This document shows positions 16,889 to 27,896 of a stretch of DNA of 64,000 nt, piece after piece. The notes beneath the pieces are model-generated. The model was given only the letters and a program-made list of their open reading frames with translations, did not search any database and was not told the origin of the DNA. Made by a program: the position numbers and the translations under genes. Numbering within the stretch: position 1 is the stretch's first letter; the number at the start of each line of letters is the position of its first letter. The DNA is from Beijerinckiaceae bacterium (GTDB taxonomy: Bacteria > Pseudomonadota > Alphaproteobacteria > Rhizobiales > Beijerinckiaceae): contig JAPZSB010000002.1 in assembly GCA_027531565.1 (NCBI GenBank), positions 1-64,000 of the forward strand, written 5' to 3'.

Positions 16889-18475
16889 ATGACCGATTCC
16901 CTTGCCTCGTGCCGGGCCGAGCTCGACGCCCACCGGGCCCGCCTTGTGCAGGACCGGATTGCCGACCTTTTCGCCCGGGACCCGGAACGGTTCGCGCGGT
17001 TTGCGGCTGAGTTCGAGGACATGCTCCTCGACCTGTCGAAATGCCGGATCGACGAGGCGGCGATGAGCAGCCTCGTGGCGCTGGCCCATCATGCCGGCGT
17101 CGCGCAGGCCCGGCAGGCCATGTTCGCCGGAGAACCGATCAACAGCACGGAAGGCCGGGCCGTGCTGCATGTGGCCCTGCGCCAGCATGAAGGCACGCGG
17201 CTGACGGCCGGTATCGACGTGATGCCCGACGTGATTGCCACCCGGCAGGCCTGTTTCCGTTTTGCCGAGGGCATCCGGAATGGCAGCATCGCCACCGTCA
17301 CCGGGGCACCCTTTACCGATATCGTCAATATCGGGATCGGCGGTTCCGATCTCGGCCCGGCCATGGCGGTCGAGGCCCTGCGCCCCTATCATGACGGGCC
17401 GCGGGTGCATTTCGTCTCGAATGTCGACGGCGCCCATCTCGCCGACACGTTGCGCCGGCTCGAACCGGCGCGCACGCTCGTGATCGTCGCCTCCAAGACC
17501 TTCACCACGATCGAGACCATGACCAATGCCCGTTCCGCCCGGGAGTGGATGGCCTCAGCCCTTGGCGAAGCCGCAATCGGCCAGCATTTCGCGGCGGTCT
17601 CGACCGCGCTGGACAAGGTGGCCGCCTTCGGTATCCCGGCCGAGCGGGCCTTCGGCTTCTGGGACTGGGTCGGCGGGCGCTACTCGATCTGGTCGTCGAT
17701 CGGGCTGCCGCTGATGATCGCGATCGGGCCGGGCCGGTTCAGCGCGTTTCTCGCCGGGGCCGAGGCAATGGACCGGCATTTCGAATCCGCGCCGATGCGC
17801 CACAACCTGCCGGTCCTGCTTGGCCTTGTCGGGGTCTGGCACCGTCTTGTCTGGGGCCATGCCAGCCGCGCCATCATTCCCTATGACCAGCGGTTGCACC
17901 GGTTTCCGGCCTATCTGCAGCAGCTCGACATGGAATCGAACGGCAAATCCGTCCGCAAGGATGGCAGCCCGGTGGACGGCGTCACGGGCCCGATCGTCTG
18001 GGGTGAGCCGGGCACGAATGGCCAGCATGCCTTTTTCCAGCTGCTCCATCAGGGCACGGATGTCATTCCCGTCGAGTTCCTGCTCGCGGCGGAAGGGCAT
18101 GAGCCGGCCTATGCCCATCATCACCAGCTGCTGATGGCCAATTGCCTCGCCCAGTCGCAGGCGCTGATGATCGGGCGCAGCCTCGCCGAGGCGCAGGGCA
18201 ATCCGCATCGCGTCTTTTCCGGAGACCGGCCGTCGATCACCCTCCTCTACCGCAAGCTTGACCCTTACACGCTGGGGCGGCTGATCGCGCTCTACGAGCA
18301 TCGGGTTTTCGTCGAGGCAGCGATCTACGGGATCAACGCCTTCGATCAATGGGGCGTGGAACTCGGCAAGGAACTGGCGACCCGGCTGGCCGAGCCGCTG
18401 GCCACCGGCCGCAACCTGGACGCGCTTGACGGTTCGACGGCCGGGCTGATAGCGAGGGTCAGAGGGGATCACTAG
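16889..18475 (+). CDS. pgi: Glucose-6-phosphate isomerase
   Basis: Interconverts glucose 6-phosphate and fructose 6-phosphate in the cytoplasm. The 528 residues carry [23 protein letters not shown], signature 1 [15 protein letters not shown] and signature 2 GVELGKELA. The longer frame back to 16712 is inside puuE-uraD. GGAAAG in the end of the fusion gene serves the ATG, which lies one base after the preceding stop. A central sugar isomerase co-transcribed with urate-degradation genes is unusual; nothing indicates a functional link. Confidence 0.96.
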   Translation: MTDSLASCRAELDAHRARLVQDRIADLFARDPERFARFAAEFEDMLLDLSKCRIDEAAMSSLVALAHHAGVAQARQAMFAGEPINSTEGRAVLHVALRQHEGTRLTAGIDVMPDVIATRQACFRFAEGIRNGSIATVTGAPFTDIVNIGIGGSDLGPAMAVEALRPYHDGPRVHFVSNVDGAHLADTLRRLEPARTLVIVASKTFTTIETMTNARSAREWMASALGEAAIGQHFAAVSTALDKVAAFGIPAERAFGFWDWVGGRYSIWSSIGLPLMIAIGPGRFSAFLAGAEAMDRHFESAPMRHNLPVLLGLVGVWHRLVWGHASRAIIPYDQRLHRFPAYLQQLDMESNGKSVRKDGSPVDGVTGPIVWGEPGTNGQHAFFQLLHQGTDVIPVEFLLAAEGHEPAYAHHHQLLMANCLAQSQALMIGRSLAEAQGNPHRVFSGDRPSITLLYRKLDPYTLGRLIALYEHRVFVEAAIYGINAFDQWGVELGKELATRLAEPLATGRNLDALDGSTAGLIARVRGDH

Positions 18476-18533
18476 GGCGAAAACGCATAGTGCTGGCGCA
18501 TTGTGGGTCTTCGCCCTCGAATCAGGAGGCCGT

Positions 18534-19097
18534 ATGCTGGCGCTCTCTCCCCGCACTGTTCTTCTCCCGATCGATTTCCAGAAAGGCTTCTTCAGCCCGC
18601 GCATGCCGCCCCTCGGCCAGCCCGGCTTCGACCGGAACGCGCTGACCCTGATCGCCGCCTGGCGCGCGAAAGGCTGGCCGATCCTCCATGTCCGGCATGA
18701 TTCCGTCCAGCCGGGCTCCTGCTTCCGCCCGGGAGATCCCGGCCATCCGCTCCGGCCCGGTTTCAGCCCGGCCGAGGGGGAGCCGCTGATCACGAAATCG
18801 GTCAACTCAGCCTTCCTCAACACCGATCTCGACCTGCGCCTCAAGCGGCTCGGGGCGGATGGCGTGGTCGCCTTCGGGATCTCGACCGACATGTGCGTCT
18901 CGACCACGGTGCGGACCGGCAACAATCTCGGCTGGCAGATGATTGTCGCCGGCGATGCCTGCGCGGCTTTCGAGCAGAAGGATCTCGACGGTTCCGTCCT
19001 GCCGGCGGCGGAGATCCATCGGTTCCATCTCGCGACCCTGCGGAACGAATTCGCCACCGTGGCCAGCACGGCGGAGATTCTCGCTGCGCTGGCTTAG
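18534..19097 (+). CDS. Isochorismatase-family cysteine hydrolase
   Basis: Member of the isochorismatase-like (nicotinamidase/YcaC) fold; hydrolyses an amide, ester or vinyl-ether bond of unknown substrate. The 187 residues hold the catalytic triad: Asp14 (LLPIDFQKG), Lys in ITKSVNSAF and Cys in ISTDMCVSTTVR. A perfect AGGAGG is 4 nt before ATG 18534; an in-frame start at 18501 lacks one. Position after pgi in the urate set suggests, only weakly, a role with ureido compounds or carbamates. No close functional subgroup could be recognised. Confidence 0.85.
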   Translation: MLALSPRTVLLPIDFQKGFFSPRMPPLGQPGFDRNALTLIAAWRAKGWPILHVRHDSVQPGSCFRPGDPGHPLRPGFSPAEGEPLITKSVNSAFLNTDLDLRLKRLGADGVVAFGISTDMCVSTTVRTGNNLGWQMIVAGDACAAFEQKDLDGSVLPAAEIHRFHLATLRNEFATVASTAEILAALA

Positions 19098-19330
19098 CTA
19101 CGCAGAAGAAGTAGCTTAAGATTAAGCGAAGATTCCGATTGCCTTACCAGTCTGGCAAGGTTCCGGCGGACATGTTGCATCGGATTTTCTTTGCTTCTCA
19201 AAAGCTTCCAAAGAATCGCCGGATTGTCCACACGATTCACAAGTTAGTCACCAGATGTTGCGACCATCATTTGGATGCCCAACGAGATATTGACGGCCCG
19301 GAAGCGGTACAGTTAACGTACCCCTACTTG

Positions 19331-19424
19331 CAAACGAAAAGGGCCGCCCAATGCGCCAACATTGGAACGGCCCGGTTCGTTCACCCCTAGATTGCATCTA
19401 GCTGGGGCAGTCGTGTCTATCGAC
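19331..19424 (-). ncRNA. Candidate small RNA, about 90 nt
   Basis: Minus-strand unit with all parts of an independent sRNA gene: a promoter at 19431-19459, a start predicted near 19424, and three successive hairpins. These are GTCG-loop-CGAC near the 5' end, a middle stem (CTAGAT 19387-19392 with ATCTAG 19396-19401, extended by CCC/GGG), and a long terminator stem at 19341-19373 followed by TTTTCGTTT. No open reading frame with a ribosome site lies in it. I do not recognise the family; the SRP RNA tetraloop motif is absent. The neighbouring HTH gene starts about 70 bp away on the opposite strand. Confidence 0.55.
19336..19373 (-). terminator. Intrinsic terminator of the candidate sRNA
   Basis: Arms GGGCCG (19341-19346) with CGGCCC (19368-19373), and inner CCAATG (19348-19353) with CATTGG (19360-19365), are followed on the minus strand by TTTTCGTTT. 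It resembles the pnp terminator at 19688-19715 but ends a different transcript, since no minus-strand gene lies between them. Confidence 0.7.
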
Positions 19425-19430
19425 AACGGG

Positions 19431-19459
19431 AGTAAACGCTCCTGTAGACTCGGCGTCAA
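19431..19459 (-). promoter_or_regulatory. Sigma-70 type promoter for the candidate sRNA
   Basis: Minus strand: -35 TTGACG (19459-19454), exactly 17 bp spacer, -10 TTTACT (19436-19431). The -35 matches five of six consensus bases and the -10 four of six. A GGAG/CTCC inverted repeat overlaps the -10 and could bind a regulator. Confidence 0.55.
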
Positions 19460-19493
19460 GTGGCTAGGTGCGCTCTCTTAATGGAGGAGCCCT

Positions 19494-19685
19494 ATGGCCC
19501 GCCATACTCGTCGTTCGCCTGATTTCCACGAAGCTGTCCAGATTTGGGTTCTTTTGAACAGCGGGATGTTCCAGCACGACATCGCCGCAAGGTTTGGCTT
19601 TAATCAGGGTCGGATTTCCGAAGTCAGGACCGGAAAGCGCCACCCGTTGGCTCGTGAGGCAGCCATGCGGCGGTTGTCTCGGTAA
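19494..19685 (+). CDS. Small helix-turn-helix protein, 63 residues
   Basis: Probable DNA-binding protein of unknown target. The sequence opens MARHTRRSPDFHEAVQIW and has a helix-turn-helix at about residues 27-49 (QHDIAARFGFNQGRISEVRTG), with a basic tail. GGAGGAG is 5 nt before the ATG, supporting translation. Similar tiny HTH proteins are scattered in Hyphomicrobiales genomes; I know of no assigned role. It faces the pnp terminator and lies beside the divergent candidate sRNA, which it might regulate (inference). Confidence 0.75.
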   Translation: MARHTRRSPDFHEAVQIWVLLNSGMFQHDIAARFGFNQGRISEVRTGKRHPLAREAAMRRLSR

Positions 19686-19687
19686 AC

Positions 19688-19715
19688 AAAAAGGGCCGCG
19701 CTTGCGGCGCGGCCC
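19688..19715 (-). terminator. Intrinsic terminator of pnp
   Basis: Minus strand: GGGCCGCGC-CGCAA-GCGCGGCCC, a perfect 9-bp stem, followed by TTTTTGTTT. It starts 26 nt after the pnp stop and overlaps the 3' flank of the convergent HTH gene. Confidence 0.9.
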
Positions 19716-19741
19716 TGAATGTTCATCCGGTCCCGGCGGAG

Positions 19742-21904
<2,163 letters not shown>

Positions 21905-21951
21905 GATCTGTCCTGTTCAGGCGCGCGCCGGAGGGCTGCTGCGCCGGGTAG

Positions 21952-22139
21952 CGCGCATCGGCCGGCCCTCGGGCCGGGACGCGCGTGGTTTCACTCGTCT
22001 GGGAAACCGCCCGAATCCATGAGCAAGACGGCGGGACGCTTCCCTGGCCCTCGGGCCCGAAGCGTCCGGCGATCCTGCCATGGCCTTCGCCTGTTTCCCG
22101 CGCCGGGCCGGCCCCCTGCCGGTCCGACGCGAGCAGGGG
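21952..22139 (-). other. Hairpin cluster in the rpsO-pnp intergenic RNA
   Basis: Three stems in the 264-bp gap on the minus strand. GCAGGGG-(6 nt)-CCCCTGC pairs at 22133-22152. GGACGCTTC (22034-22042) pairs with GAAGCGTCC (22059-22067) and has an inner GGCCC/GGGCC. CCGGCCC-TC-GGGCCGG (21962-21977) is flanked by pairing CGCGC/GCGCG. None has a T-run. In E. coli the pnp leader hairpin is cut by RNase III and mediates PNPase autoregulation; these stems are candidates for the same role. Confidence 0.55.
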
Positions 22140-22168
22140 CCTGGACCCCTGCCCGTTCGGTCGCCCGC

Positions 22169-22438
22169 TTAGCGGCGGATGCCGAGACGCTCGATCAGCG
22201 TCCTGTAGCGGGCCTCGTCCTTCTTCTTGAGATAATCAAGGAGCGAACGACGCTGCGACACGAGCTTGAGAAGCCCGCGGCGCGAATGGTTGTCCTTCTT
22301 GTGCGTCTTGAAATGCTCGGTCAGCGTCGAGATACGGCTCGACAGGATGGCCACCTGCACTTCCGGCGAGCCGGTATCGCCCGCCTTGGTCGCATAATCG
22401 GAAATTAGCGCAGACTTGCGCTCGGCTGTGATCGACAT
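22169..22438 (-). CDS. rpsO: 30S ribosomal protein S15
   Basis: Primary 16S rRNA-binding protein of the 30S platform. The 89 residues match S15 throughout ([46 protein letters not shown] pattern), ending [17 protein letters not shown] lies 6 nt before ATG. It precedes pnp and follows truB in the translation cluster. Confidence 0.98.
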   Translation of the reverse strand: MSITAERKSALISDYATKAGDTGSPEVQVAILSSRISTLTEHFKTHKKDNHSRRGLLKLVSQRRSLLDYLKKKDEARYRTLIERLGIRR

Positions 22439-22598
22439 CGGATGCCTCCATGAGGTTCGAGAAACGGCCCGGCCGGGATGTCGTCCAGCAGGGTCAGGTC
22501 AGACGCACAGGGGCGTCGCGGCAGGAACGCTGTCGCTGCCATGGCCGCGTGCATAGCAGGAAATTCATGAAAAGCCAGCGAAAAGACCGACCTTGCCG

Positions 22599-23543
22599 TC
22601 AGGCGAGGTTGAACACCCGGTGCGGGCGCAGCTCGCCCTTGTCGACTTCGCCGATGGCGATCAGCTCGTGGCCGGCCACCACGGCGACATGGCCGAGCGC
22701 TGCCGGCGCGTCCCGGCCGCGCAGGATGACGCTCTGGCCGCGCTTCAGGCGGGCAGCGTCGTGGCGGGAGACCTGCAATTCGGCGAGTTCGGCGAGGCCG
22801 CGATCAACCGGGGCGAGCAGGGCCGCGATATGGGCTTCCTGCTCGGCCGCATCGGGCAAGGTCCGCGTGAGATCCTCGGCGGGGATGAATTCCTGCTCGA
22901 GGAACGGGCCGACCCGGGTGCGGCGCAGGGCCGTGACATGGCCGAAACAGCCCAAGGCGCGGCCAAGATCCCGCGCGATGGCGCGGACATAGGTGCCCTT
23001 GCCGCATTCGGCCTCGAGCGTGGTCGAGTTGCCGTCATGAGCGACAATCGCGAGGCTGTCGATCAGCACCTCGCGCGCCTCGAGTTCGACCTCCTCACCG
23101 TCGCGGGCGAGGTCATACGCGCGTTCGCCATCGACCTTGATGGCCGAGAATTTCGGCGGCACCTGCAGGATCGCGCCGGTGAAACGCGGCAGCATCGCTT
23201 CGACCTCGGCCCGTTCGGGGCGCCTGTCGGAGGTGCGAGCCGGCGTGCCCTCGGTATCATCGGTCGTCGTCTCGATGCCCCAGGTCACGGTGAAGCGATA
23301 GGCCTTCTTGCCATCCATCACATAGGGCACGGTCTTGGTGGCCTCACCCAGCGCGATCGGCAGGCAGCCGGAAGCGAGCGGGTCGAGCGTACCGGCATGG
23401 CCGGCCTTCTTGGCCCGGAAGACACGCTTCACGATGGCGACGGCATGGGTCGAGGTCATGCCGACCGGCTTGTCGAGGATCAGCCAGCCATGGACATCGC
23501 GCTTCTTCGGGCGCTGGCCCGGGGGGGAAAGGGTTTCGGTCAT
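22599..23543 (-). CDS. truB: tRNA pseudouridine(55) synthase TruB
   Basis: Makes pseudouridine 55 in the T-loop of tRNAs. The 314 residues have the [14 protein letters not shown] opening, the catalytic Asp in [16 protein letters not shown], and [19 protein letters not shown]. The C-terminal part (about 240-314) forms the small PUA-like domain. Overlaps rbfA by 4 bp (ATGA). Confidence 0.97.
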   Translation of the reverse strand: MTETLSPPGQRPKKRDVHGWLILDKPVGMTSTHAVAIVKRVFRAKKAGHAGTLDPLASGCLPIALGEATKTVPYVMDGKKAYRFTVTWGIETTTDDTEGTPARTSDRRPERAEVEAMLPRFTGAILQVPPKFSAIKVDGERAYDLARDGEEVELEAREVLIDSLAIVAHDGNSTTLEAECGKGTYVRAIARDLGRALGCFGHVTALRRTRVGPFLEQEFIPAEDLTRTLPDAAEQEAHIAALLAPVDRGLAELAELQVSRHDAARLKRGQSVILRGRDAPAALGHVAVVAGHELIAIGEVDKGELRPHRVFNLA

Positions 23544-23980
23544 TCCGTCTCGGTCTTCTTGTCGTCGCCGGCAGCAAGGTCGCGGCGGACGCGGTCATCG
23601 TGGAAGATCTTCTCGATCCGGGCCGCCTCGTCGTAGCGATCATCGACGCGGAAGCGCAGTTCGGGCGAATATTTCAGCTCGCGCAGGCGCCGGGAGACTT
23701 CGAGGCGCAGTTCCTTCGCGTTGCGGTTGAGCGCAGCCACGGCCTCGGCCTCGCCGGCGGCGCCGAGGACGGCCTTGCCGCCGAGCGGCATCACCAGCAC
23801 CGTGCCGTGGCGCAAATCAGGCGACATGCGCACTTCCAGCACGGAAATCAGCATGCCCGAGAGTTCGGGATCGTGAATATCGCCGCGCGCCAGCACCTCC
23901 GCCAGGACATGGCGGACCTGCTCGCCGACGCGAAGCTGCCGCTGGGAGGGCTGGCCGGGATTGGGATTGGGACGAACCAT
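23540..23980 (-). CDS. rbfA: Ribosome-binding factor A
   Basis: 30S maturation factor needed for 16S rRNA 5'-end processing and cold adaptation. The 146 residues contain the KH-like RbfA fold: [72 protein letters not shown] at 23980 (MVRPNPN) is chosen because GGAG lies 6 nt upstream; the frame extends to a TTG at 23992. Preceded by a terminator-like hairpin separating it from infB. Confidence 0.96.
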   Translation of the reverse strand: MVRPNPNPGQPSQRQLRVGEQVRHVLAEVLARGDIHDPELSGMLISVLEVRMSPDLRHGTVLVMPLGGKAVLGAAGEAEAVAALNRNAKELRLEVSRRLRELKYSPELRFRVDDRYDEAARIEKIFHDDRVRRDLAAGDDKKTETE

Positions 23981-23990
23981 GTTCCGCTCC

Positions 23991-24018
23991 AAAAGAGAAA
24001 GGCCGGGTCAGCCCGGCC
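23991..24018 (-). terminator. Terminator-like hairpin between infB and rbfA
   Basis: Minus strand: GGCCGGG-CTGA-CCCGGCC (24018-24001) followed by TTTCTCTTTT (24000-23991), ending 10 nt before the rbfA start codon. A 7-bp GC stem with a pyrimidine tract is a plausible partial terminator or attenuator inside the nusA-infB-rbfA-truB operon. Confidence 0.65.
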
Positions 24019-24045
24019 TCCCATCGATGCAAGAGGCCCGAAGGC

Positions 24046-27000
24046 TTACAGAGAACGCTGGATTTCCTCGACGCGGAAGCATTCGATGACGTCGCCGGCG
24101 CGCATGTCCTCGTAATTGGCGAAGGCCATGCCGCATTCCTGGCCGGACTGGACTTCCTTCACCTCGTCCTTGAAGCGCTTCAGCGTCTTCAGCGTGCCCT
24201 CGTGGACCACGACGCTGTCGCGGATCAGGCGCACCTTGGCTCCGCGCTCGACCTTGCCGTCGGTGACGACGCAGCCCGCGATATTGCCGACCTTGGTGAT
24301 GTTGAAGACCTGCTTGATCTCGGCATTGCCGAGCATCGTTTCGCGCAGGGTCGGGGCCAGCAGGCCGGACATCGCCGCCTTCACGTCATCCACGAGGTCG
24401 TAGATGATGTTGTAGTAGCGGATCTCGACACCGGCGCGCTCGGCCGATTCGCGGGCTTCCTTGTGCGCACGCACGTTGAAGGCCAGCACGACGGCGCCGG
24501 TGGCGCTTGCGAGCGTGATGTCGGATTCGGTGATGCCGCCGACACCCGTATGGAGCACGCGGGCGCGGACCTCGTCATTGCCGAGCTTCTCGACCGACGC
24601 CGTGATGGCCTCGACCGAACCCTGCACGTCGCCCTTGATGACCAGCGGGAATTCCTTGCGGCCCGCCGCATCCTTGGCCTGCTTCATCATGTCGACCAGG
24701 CTGCGCGACTGGCCGGCCCCGCGGGCAGCGGCCTGATCGCGCTTCTGGCGCTCGCGGTAATTCGTGATCTCGCGGGCGCGGGCTTCGCTCTCGACCACGG
24801 CCACGCGGTCGCCGGCTTCCGGTGCGCCCTGGAAGCCCAGGATCTCGACCGGCAGCGACGGCCCGGCTTCGGGCACGTTCTCGCCCTTGTCGTTGATGAG
24901 CGCGCGGACACGGCCCCACTGGGCGCCCGCCACGACGATATCGCCCGTACGCAGCGTGCCGCGCTGGACCAGCACGGTGGCGACGGGGCCGCGACCGCGA
25001 TCGAGCTTGGCCTCGATGACCGAACCTTCGGCAGCCCGTTCCGGGTTTGCCCGGAGTTCGAGCACTTCGGCCTGCAGCTGGATGATCTCGAGCAGCTTGT
25101 CGAGATTGAGCTTCTGCTTGGCGGAAACCTCGATCTCGAGCGTGTCGCCGCCCATGCTCTCGACCTGCACGTCATGCTGGAGCAGCTCGGTGCGGACGCG
25201 CTCTGGCTTGGCTTCCGGCTTGTCGATCTTGTTGATCGCCACGATCATCGGCACCTTGGCCGCCTTGGCGTGGTTGATCGCCTCGATGGTCTGCGGCATC
25301 ACGCCGTCATCCGCCGCGACGACGAGGATGACGATGTCCGTCACCTTCGCACCGCGGGCGCGCATCGCCGTGAAGGCCGCGTGGCCCGGCGTGTCGATGA
25401 AGGTGATCTTGCCGCCCAGCGGGCTGGTGACCTGGTAGGCCCCGATATGCTGGGTGATGCCGCCGGCCTCGCCGGAGACGACATTGGTCTGGCGGATGGC
25501 GTCGAGCAGCGAGGTCTTGCCATGGTCGACATGGCCCATGATCGTCACGACCGGGGCGCGGTAGACCATGGTGGAATCATCGTCCGGCGTATCGAAGAGG
25601 CCTTCCTCGACATCCGCTTCGGCGACGCGCTTCACGGTATGGCCGAGATCCTCGGCGACGAGCTGGGCCGTATCCGCATCGATCACATCGGTGATCTTGT
25701 GCATCTGGCCCTGCTTCATCAGGAAGCGGATGACATCCACCGCGCGTTCCGACATGCGGTTCGCCAGTTCCTGGATCGTGATCGTCTCGGGAATGACCAC
25801 CTCGCGGATGATCTTTTCCTTTGGCTCGTTATTGGCCATGCCCTTCATGCGCTGCACGCGGCGCTTGAAGGCGGCCACCGAGCGCTGACGCTCGTCCTCG
25901 TCCGACGTCACCGACGTGACGGTCAGGCGGCCGCGCGACTTCTCCGCGGCACCCTTGGTGCGCTCCGGCTTGGCCGGGGCGGGCACCTTGACACCGCTGC
26001 CGCGGCGCACGCGGCCTTCCTCGTCGTCATCCGGCCGCGGCGCGCGAGGCGGCACATTGCCGATCTCGCGCTTGGGCCGCATGTTCTCGAGTTCCTCGAT
26101 CGGCGCGGCGCCGCCAATCGGAGGACGTCCGCCCGGCGGGCGCGAACCCGGGGCCGGCGCCTGGCCGGGCCGGGGTGCGAAGCCGAGCCGGACCGTTCCG
26201 GCCGGACGCTCGCCCTGCGGGCGGCTGCCTTCAAAACGCTGGCCCTCGGGCCGCGGACCGTCACGGCGCATCCCGTCCCGCGGGGGGCCGCCTTCGCGGC
26301 GGAACCCGCCTTCACGCGGCGCTCCATCCTGCGGACGGCGCTCGCCACCTTCGGCCGGGCGGCCGAAACGCGGGCCATCGAGACGTGGCGGGCGGGTCCC
26401 GAAATCGCGGACCGGCGCAGCCGAGCGCGGCTGGTCCTGGCGCATGCCCGAATCCTGGCGCATGCCCGGAGACGGTCGCGGTTCATAGCGACGGGTTTCC
26501 TGCACGGCCGCCGGGGCGGAAGGCGCGGGCTGAGGTGCCGGAGCAACGGCTTGCGGAACAACCGGCGCGGGGGCCGGAGCAGCCACCGATTCCGATTTCG
26601 GAGCGGCAGCCTGGCTTGCGGCCTCATCCGCGCGACGACGCTCCTCTTCCTCGCGGCGACGGGCTTCCGCAGCCGCGCGATCGCGCTCCTCGCGTTCGCG
26701 GCGCTCGGCTTCCTGGCGACGGCGATCCTCTTCCTCGCGGCGACGGGCCTCCTGGAGGACCTGCGCGCGGGCATCACGCTCGTCCTCGGTGAGGGTACGC
26801 TGCTGCGAAGAGCCGAGCCCGAGCCGGACGGCATTCGCCTTGGCCTCGACAGCCGGGCGCTGCGGCGCAGGCGCGCTCTTCGTCTCGATCACCGGGGGCT
26901 TGGTTTCACGCGGCTCGAAGCCGCCGCCGGGGCGACGCTTGACGGTCTCGACCACGACGGATTTCGTCCGACCATGGGAGAAGCTTTGCTTGACGACGCC

Positions 27001-27078
27001 CTGCTCCACGGGACGCTTCAGCGAAAGCGTCTTCGATACCGAGAGCGTCTTGTCGCCCGTGCCGTTATTCTCACTCAT
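24046..27078 (-). CDS. infB: Translation initiation factor IF-2
   Basis: GTPase that places fMet-tRNA on the 30S subunit and promotes subunit joining. The 1010 residues are typical of long alphaproteobacterial IF-2. Residues 1-400 are charged, Arg/Glu/Pro/Ala-rich low-complexity sequence. The conserved N2 domain is at about 425-500. The G domain starts with [12 protein letters not shown] (about 515-526), followed by DTPGHAAF and NKIDKP (about 612). Domains II-IV then follow to the C-terminal fMet-tRNA binding region. It lies between ylxR and rbfA. Confidence 0.98.
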   Translation of the reverse strand: MSENNGTGDKTLSVSKTLSLKRPVEQGVVKQSFSHGRTKSVVVETVKRRPGGGFEPRETKPPVIETKSAPAPQRPAVEAKANAVRLGLGSSQQRTLTEDERDARAQVLQEARRREEEDRRRQEAERREREERDRAAAEARRREEEERRRADEAASQAAAPKSESVAAPAPAPVVPQAVAPAPQPAPSAPAAVQETRRYEPRPSPGMRQDSGMRQDQPRSAAPVRDFGTRPPRLDGPRFGRPAEGGERRPQDGAPREGGFRREGGPPRDGMRRDGPRPEGQRFEGSRPQGERPAGTVRLGFAPRPGQAPAPGSRPPGGRPPIGGAAPIEELENMRPKREIGNVPPRAPRPDDDEEGRVRRGSGVKVPAPAKPERTKGAAEKSRGRLTVTSVTSDEDERQRSVAAFKRRVQRMKGMANNEPKEKIIREVVIPETITIQELANRMSERAVDVIRFLMKQGQMHKITDVIDADTAQLVAEDLGHTVKRVAEADVEEGLFDTPDDDSTMVYRAPVVTIMGHVDHGKTSLLDAIRQTNVVSGEAGGITQHIGAYQVTSPLGGKITFIDTPGHAAFTAMRARGAKVTDIVILVVAADDGVMPQTIEAINHAKAAKVPMIVAINKIDKPEAKPERVRTELLQHDVQVESMGGDTLEIEVSAKQKLNLDKLLEIIQLQAEVLELRANPERAAEGSVIEAKLDRGRGPVATVLVQRGTLRTGDIVVAGAQWGRVRALINDKGENVPEAGPSLPVEILGFQGAPEAGDRVAVVESEARAREITNYRERQKRDQAAARGAGQSRSLVDMMKQAKDAAGRKEFPLVIKGDVQGSVEAITASVEKLGNDEVRARVLHTGVGGITESDITLASATGAVVLAFNVRAHKEARESAERAGVEIRYYNIIYDLVDDVKAAMSGLLAPTLRETMLGNAEIKQVFNITKVGNIAGCVVTDGKVERGAKVRLIRDSVVVHEGTLKTLKRFKDEVKEVQSGQECGMAFANYEDMRAGDVIECFRVEEIQRSL

Positions 27079-27125
27079 TCGTGTCGCAATCCTCGACGAT
27101 CGATCTGCCGCTTTGCCTGCCCGGG

Positions 27126-27878
27126 TCAGCCCCGGGCCGGCGGGTTCCCGGTTCCGCTTGATGAACCCAGCGAACTGGGATCCGGCGCGGCGCCGCCTTC
27201 ATCCTGCAAGGGAGATGCCGGAACGCCATGAGCGCCCGCATCCGGAACCGCTTGCGGAACCGCCGGGCCATGCGCCTGAAATTCAACGAACCTCAGCGCC
27301 CTTTCGACAAAAACGGACGCTGCATCATGAACCGAGAGCGCCGCATGTATCACATGTTCACGTCCTATGGACAGACCTAATTCGTCGGAAGCAAAGGCAA
27401 GAATCACTTTTGGGTCGCTCCGGCGGGGTCCACGGCCCCGGCAGAGCCCCTGGAGGCGGAGCTTCTCGGCCTCTGAACCATCCTTCGCCTGCACCAGCGC
27501 AAGGATCGGGGGACGCATGCCCTCGATCTTGGCAAAGCCGGATGTCACCGCTCCCGCCTTGTTGCAGAGCGCGAGCATCTGCAGCGCATCCTGGCGGAGC
27601 AGGTCGGCGGTCCGGTCGATCAACTCGGGCGTGGCGATGACCGGCTGCCGGAAATGCCGCGCGAAGACCTGCCGCTCGAGAGCCCGGCGGAGGGAATCCC
27701 GACGGGCCGTGATCCATACGCCGCGCCCAGGCAGCCGGCTGCGGATATCCGGCACCACGAGGCCGTCCGGCGCGCGGACGAAACGCAGGAGCTGGTCCAC
27801 GGGCCGAACTTCCCGCGTGGCCGCGCAGAGGCGGGTCCGGGCCGTCCGGTCGGGGCCGTCATCCAGCGCGTCGTCCAT
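27126..27878 (-). CDS. ylxR: YlxR-family RNA-binding protein with L7Ae-like second domain (DUF448)
   Basis: RNA-binding protein of the nusA-infB operon; function not firmly established. The 250 residues have an N-terminal DUF448/YlxR domain (about 12-90: [37 protein letters not shown]). An L7Ae/L30e-like domain follows (about 105-195: [27 protein letters not shown]), and then a Pro/Gly/Ala-rich disordered tail. The two-domain form is normal in alphaproteobacteria. 18 bp after nusA and 47 bp before infB. Confidence 0.93.
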   Translation of the reverse strand: MDDALDDGPDRTARTRLCAATREVRPVDQLLRFVRAPDGLVVPDIRSRLPGRGVWITARRDSLRRALERQVFARHFRQPVIATPELIDRTADLLRQDALQMLALCNKAGAVTSGFAKIEGMRPPILALVQAKDGSEAEKLRLQGLCRGRGPRRSDPKVILAFASDELGLSIGREHVIHAALSVHDAASVFVERALRFVEFQAHGPAVPQAVPDAGAHGVPASPLQDEGGAAPDPSSLGSSSGTGNPPARG

Positions 27879-27896
27879 GCACAGGGCCTTTTCGCA

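Larger units (their letters stand above)
19098..19493. other. AT-richer intergenic island, no protein gene seen
   Basis: Clearly lower in GC than its surroundings. It contains a TTGTCCACA 9-mer (19224-19232, DnaA-box-like), several GANTC sites (for example GATTC 19131-19135, GAATC 19213-19217, GATTC 19234-19238) and the minus-strand candidate small RNA. A plus-strand frame starting at TTG 19139 lacks a ribosome site and family resemblance and is not annotated. Confidence 0.5.

Noticed and set aside
19139-19390. 83-codon plus-strand frame in the AT-richer island
   Set aside because: Starts at TTG with no ribosome site, runs through the candidate sRNA terminator hairpin and resembles nothing known.
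24202-27231. 1009-codon open frame antisense to infB
   Set aside because: In GC-rich genes with strong third-position bias the opposite strand often stays open. The translation is low-complexity and matches no family I know, while infB on the other strand is unmistakable.
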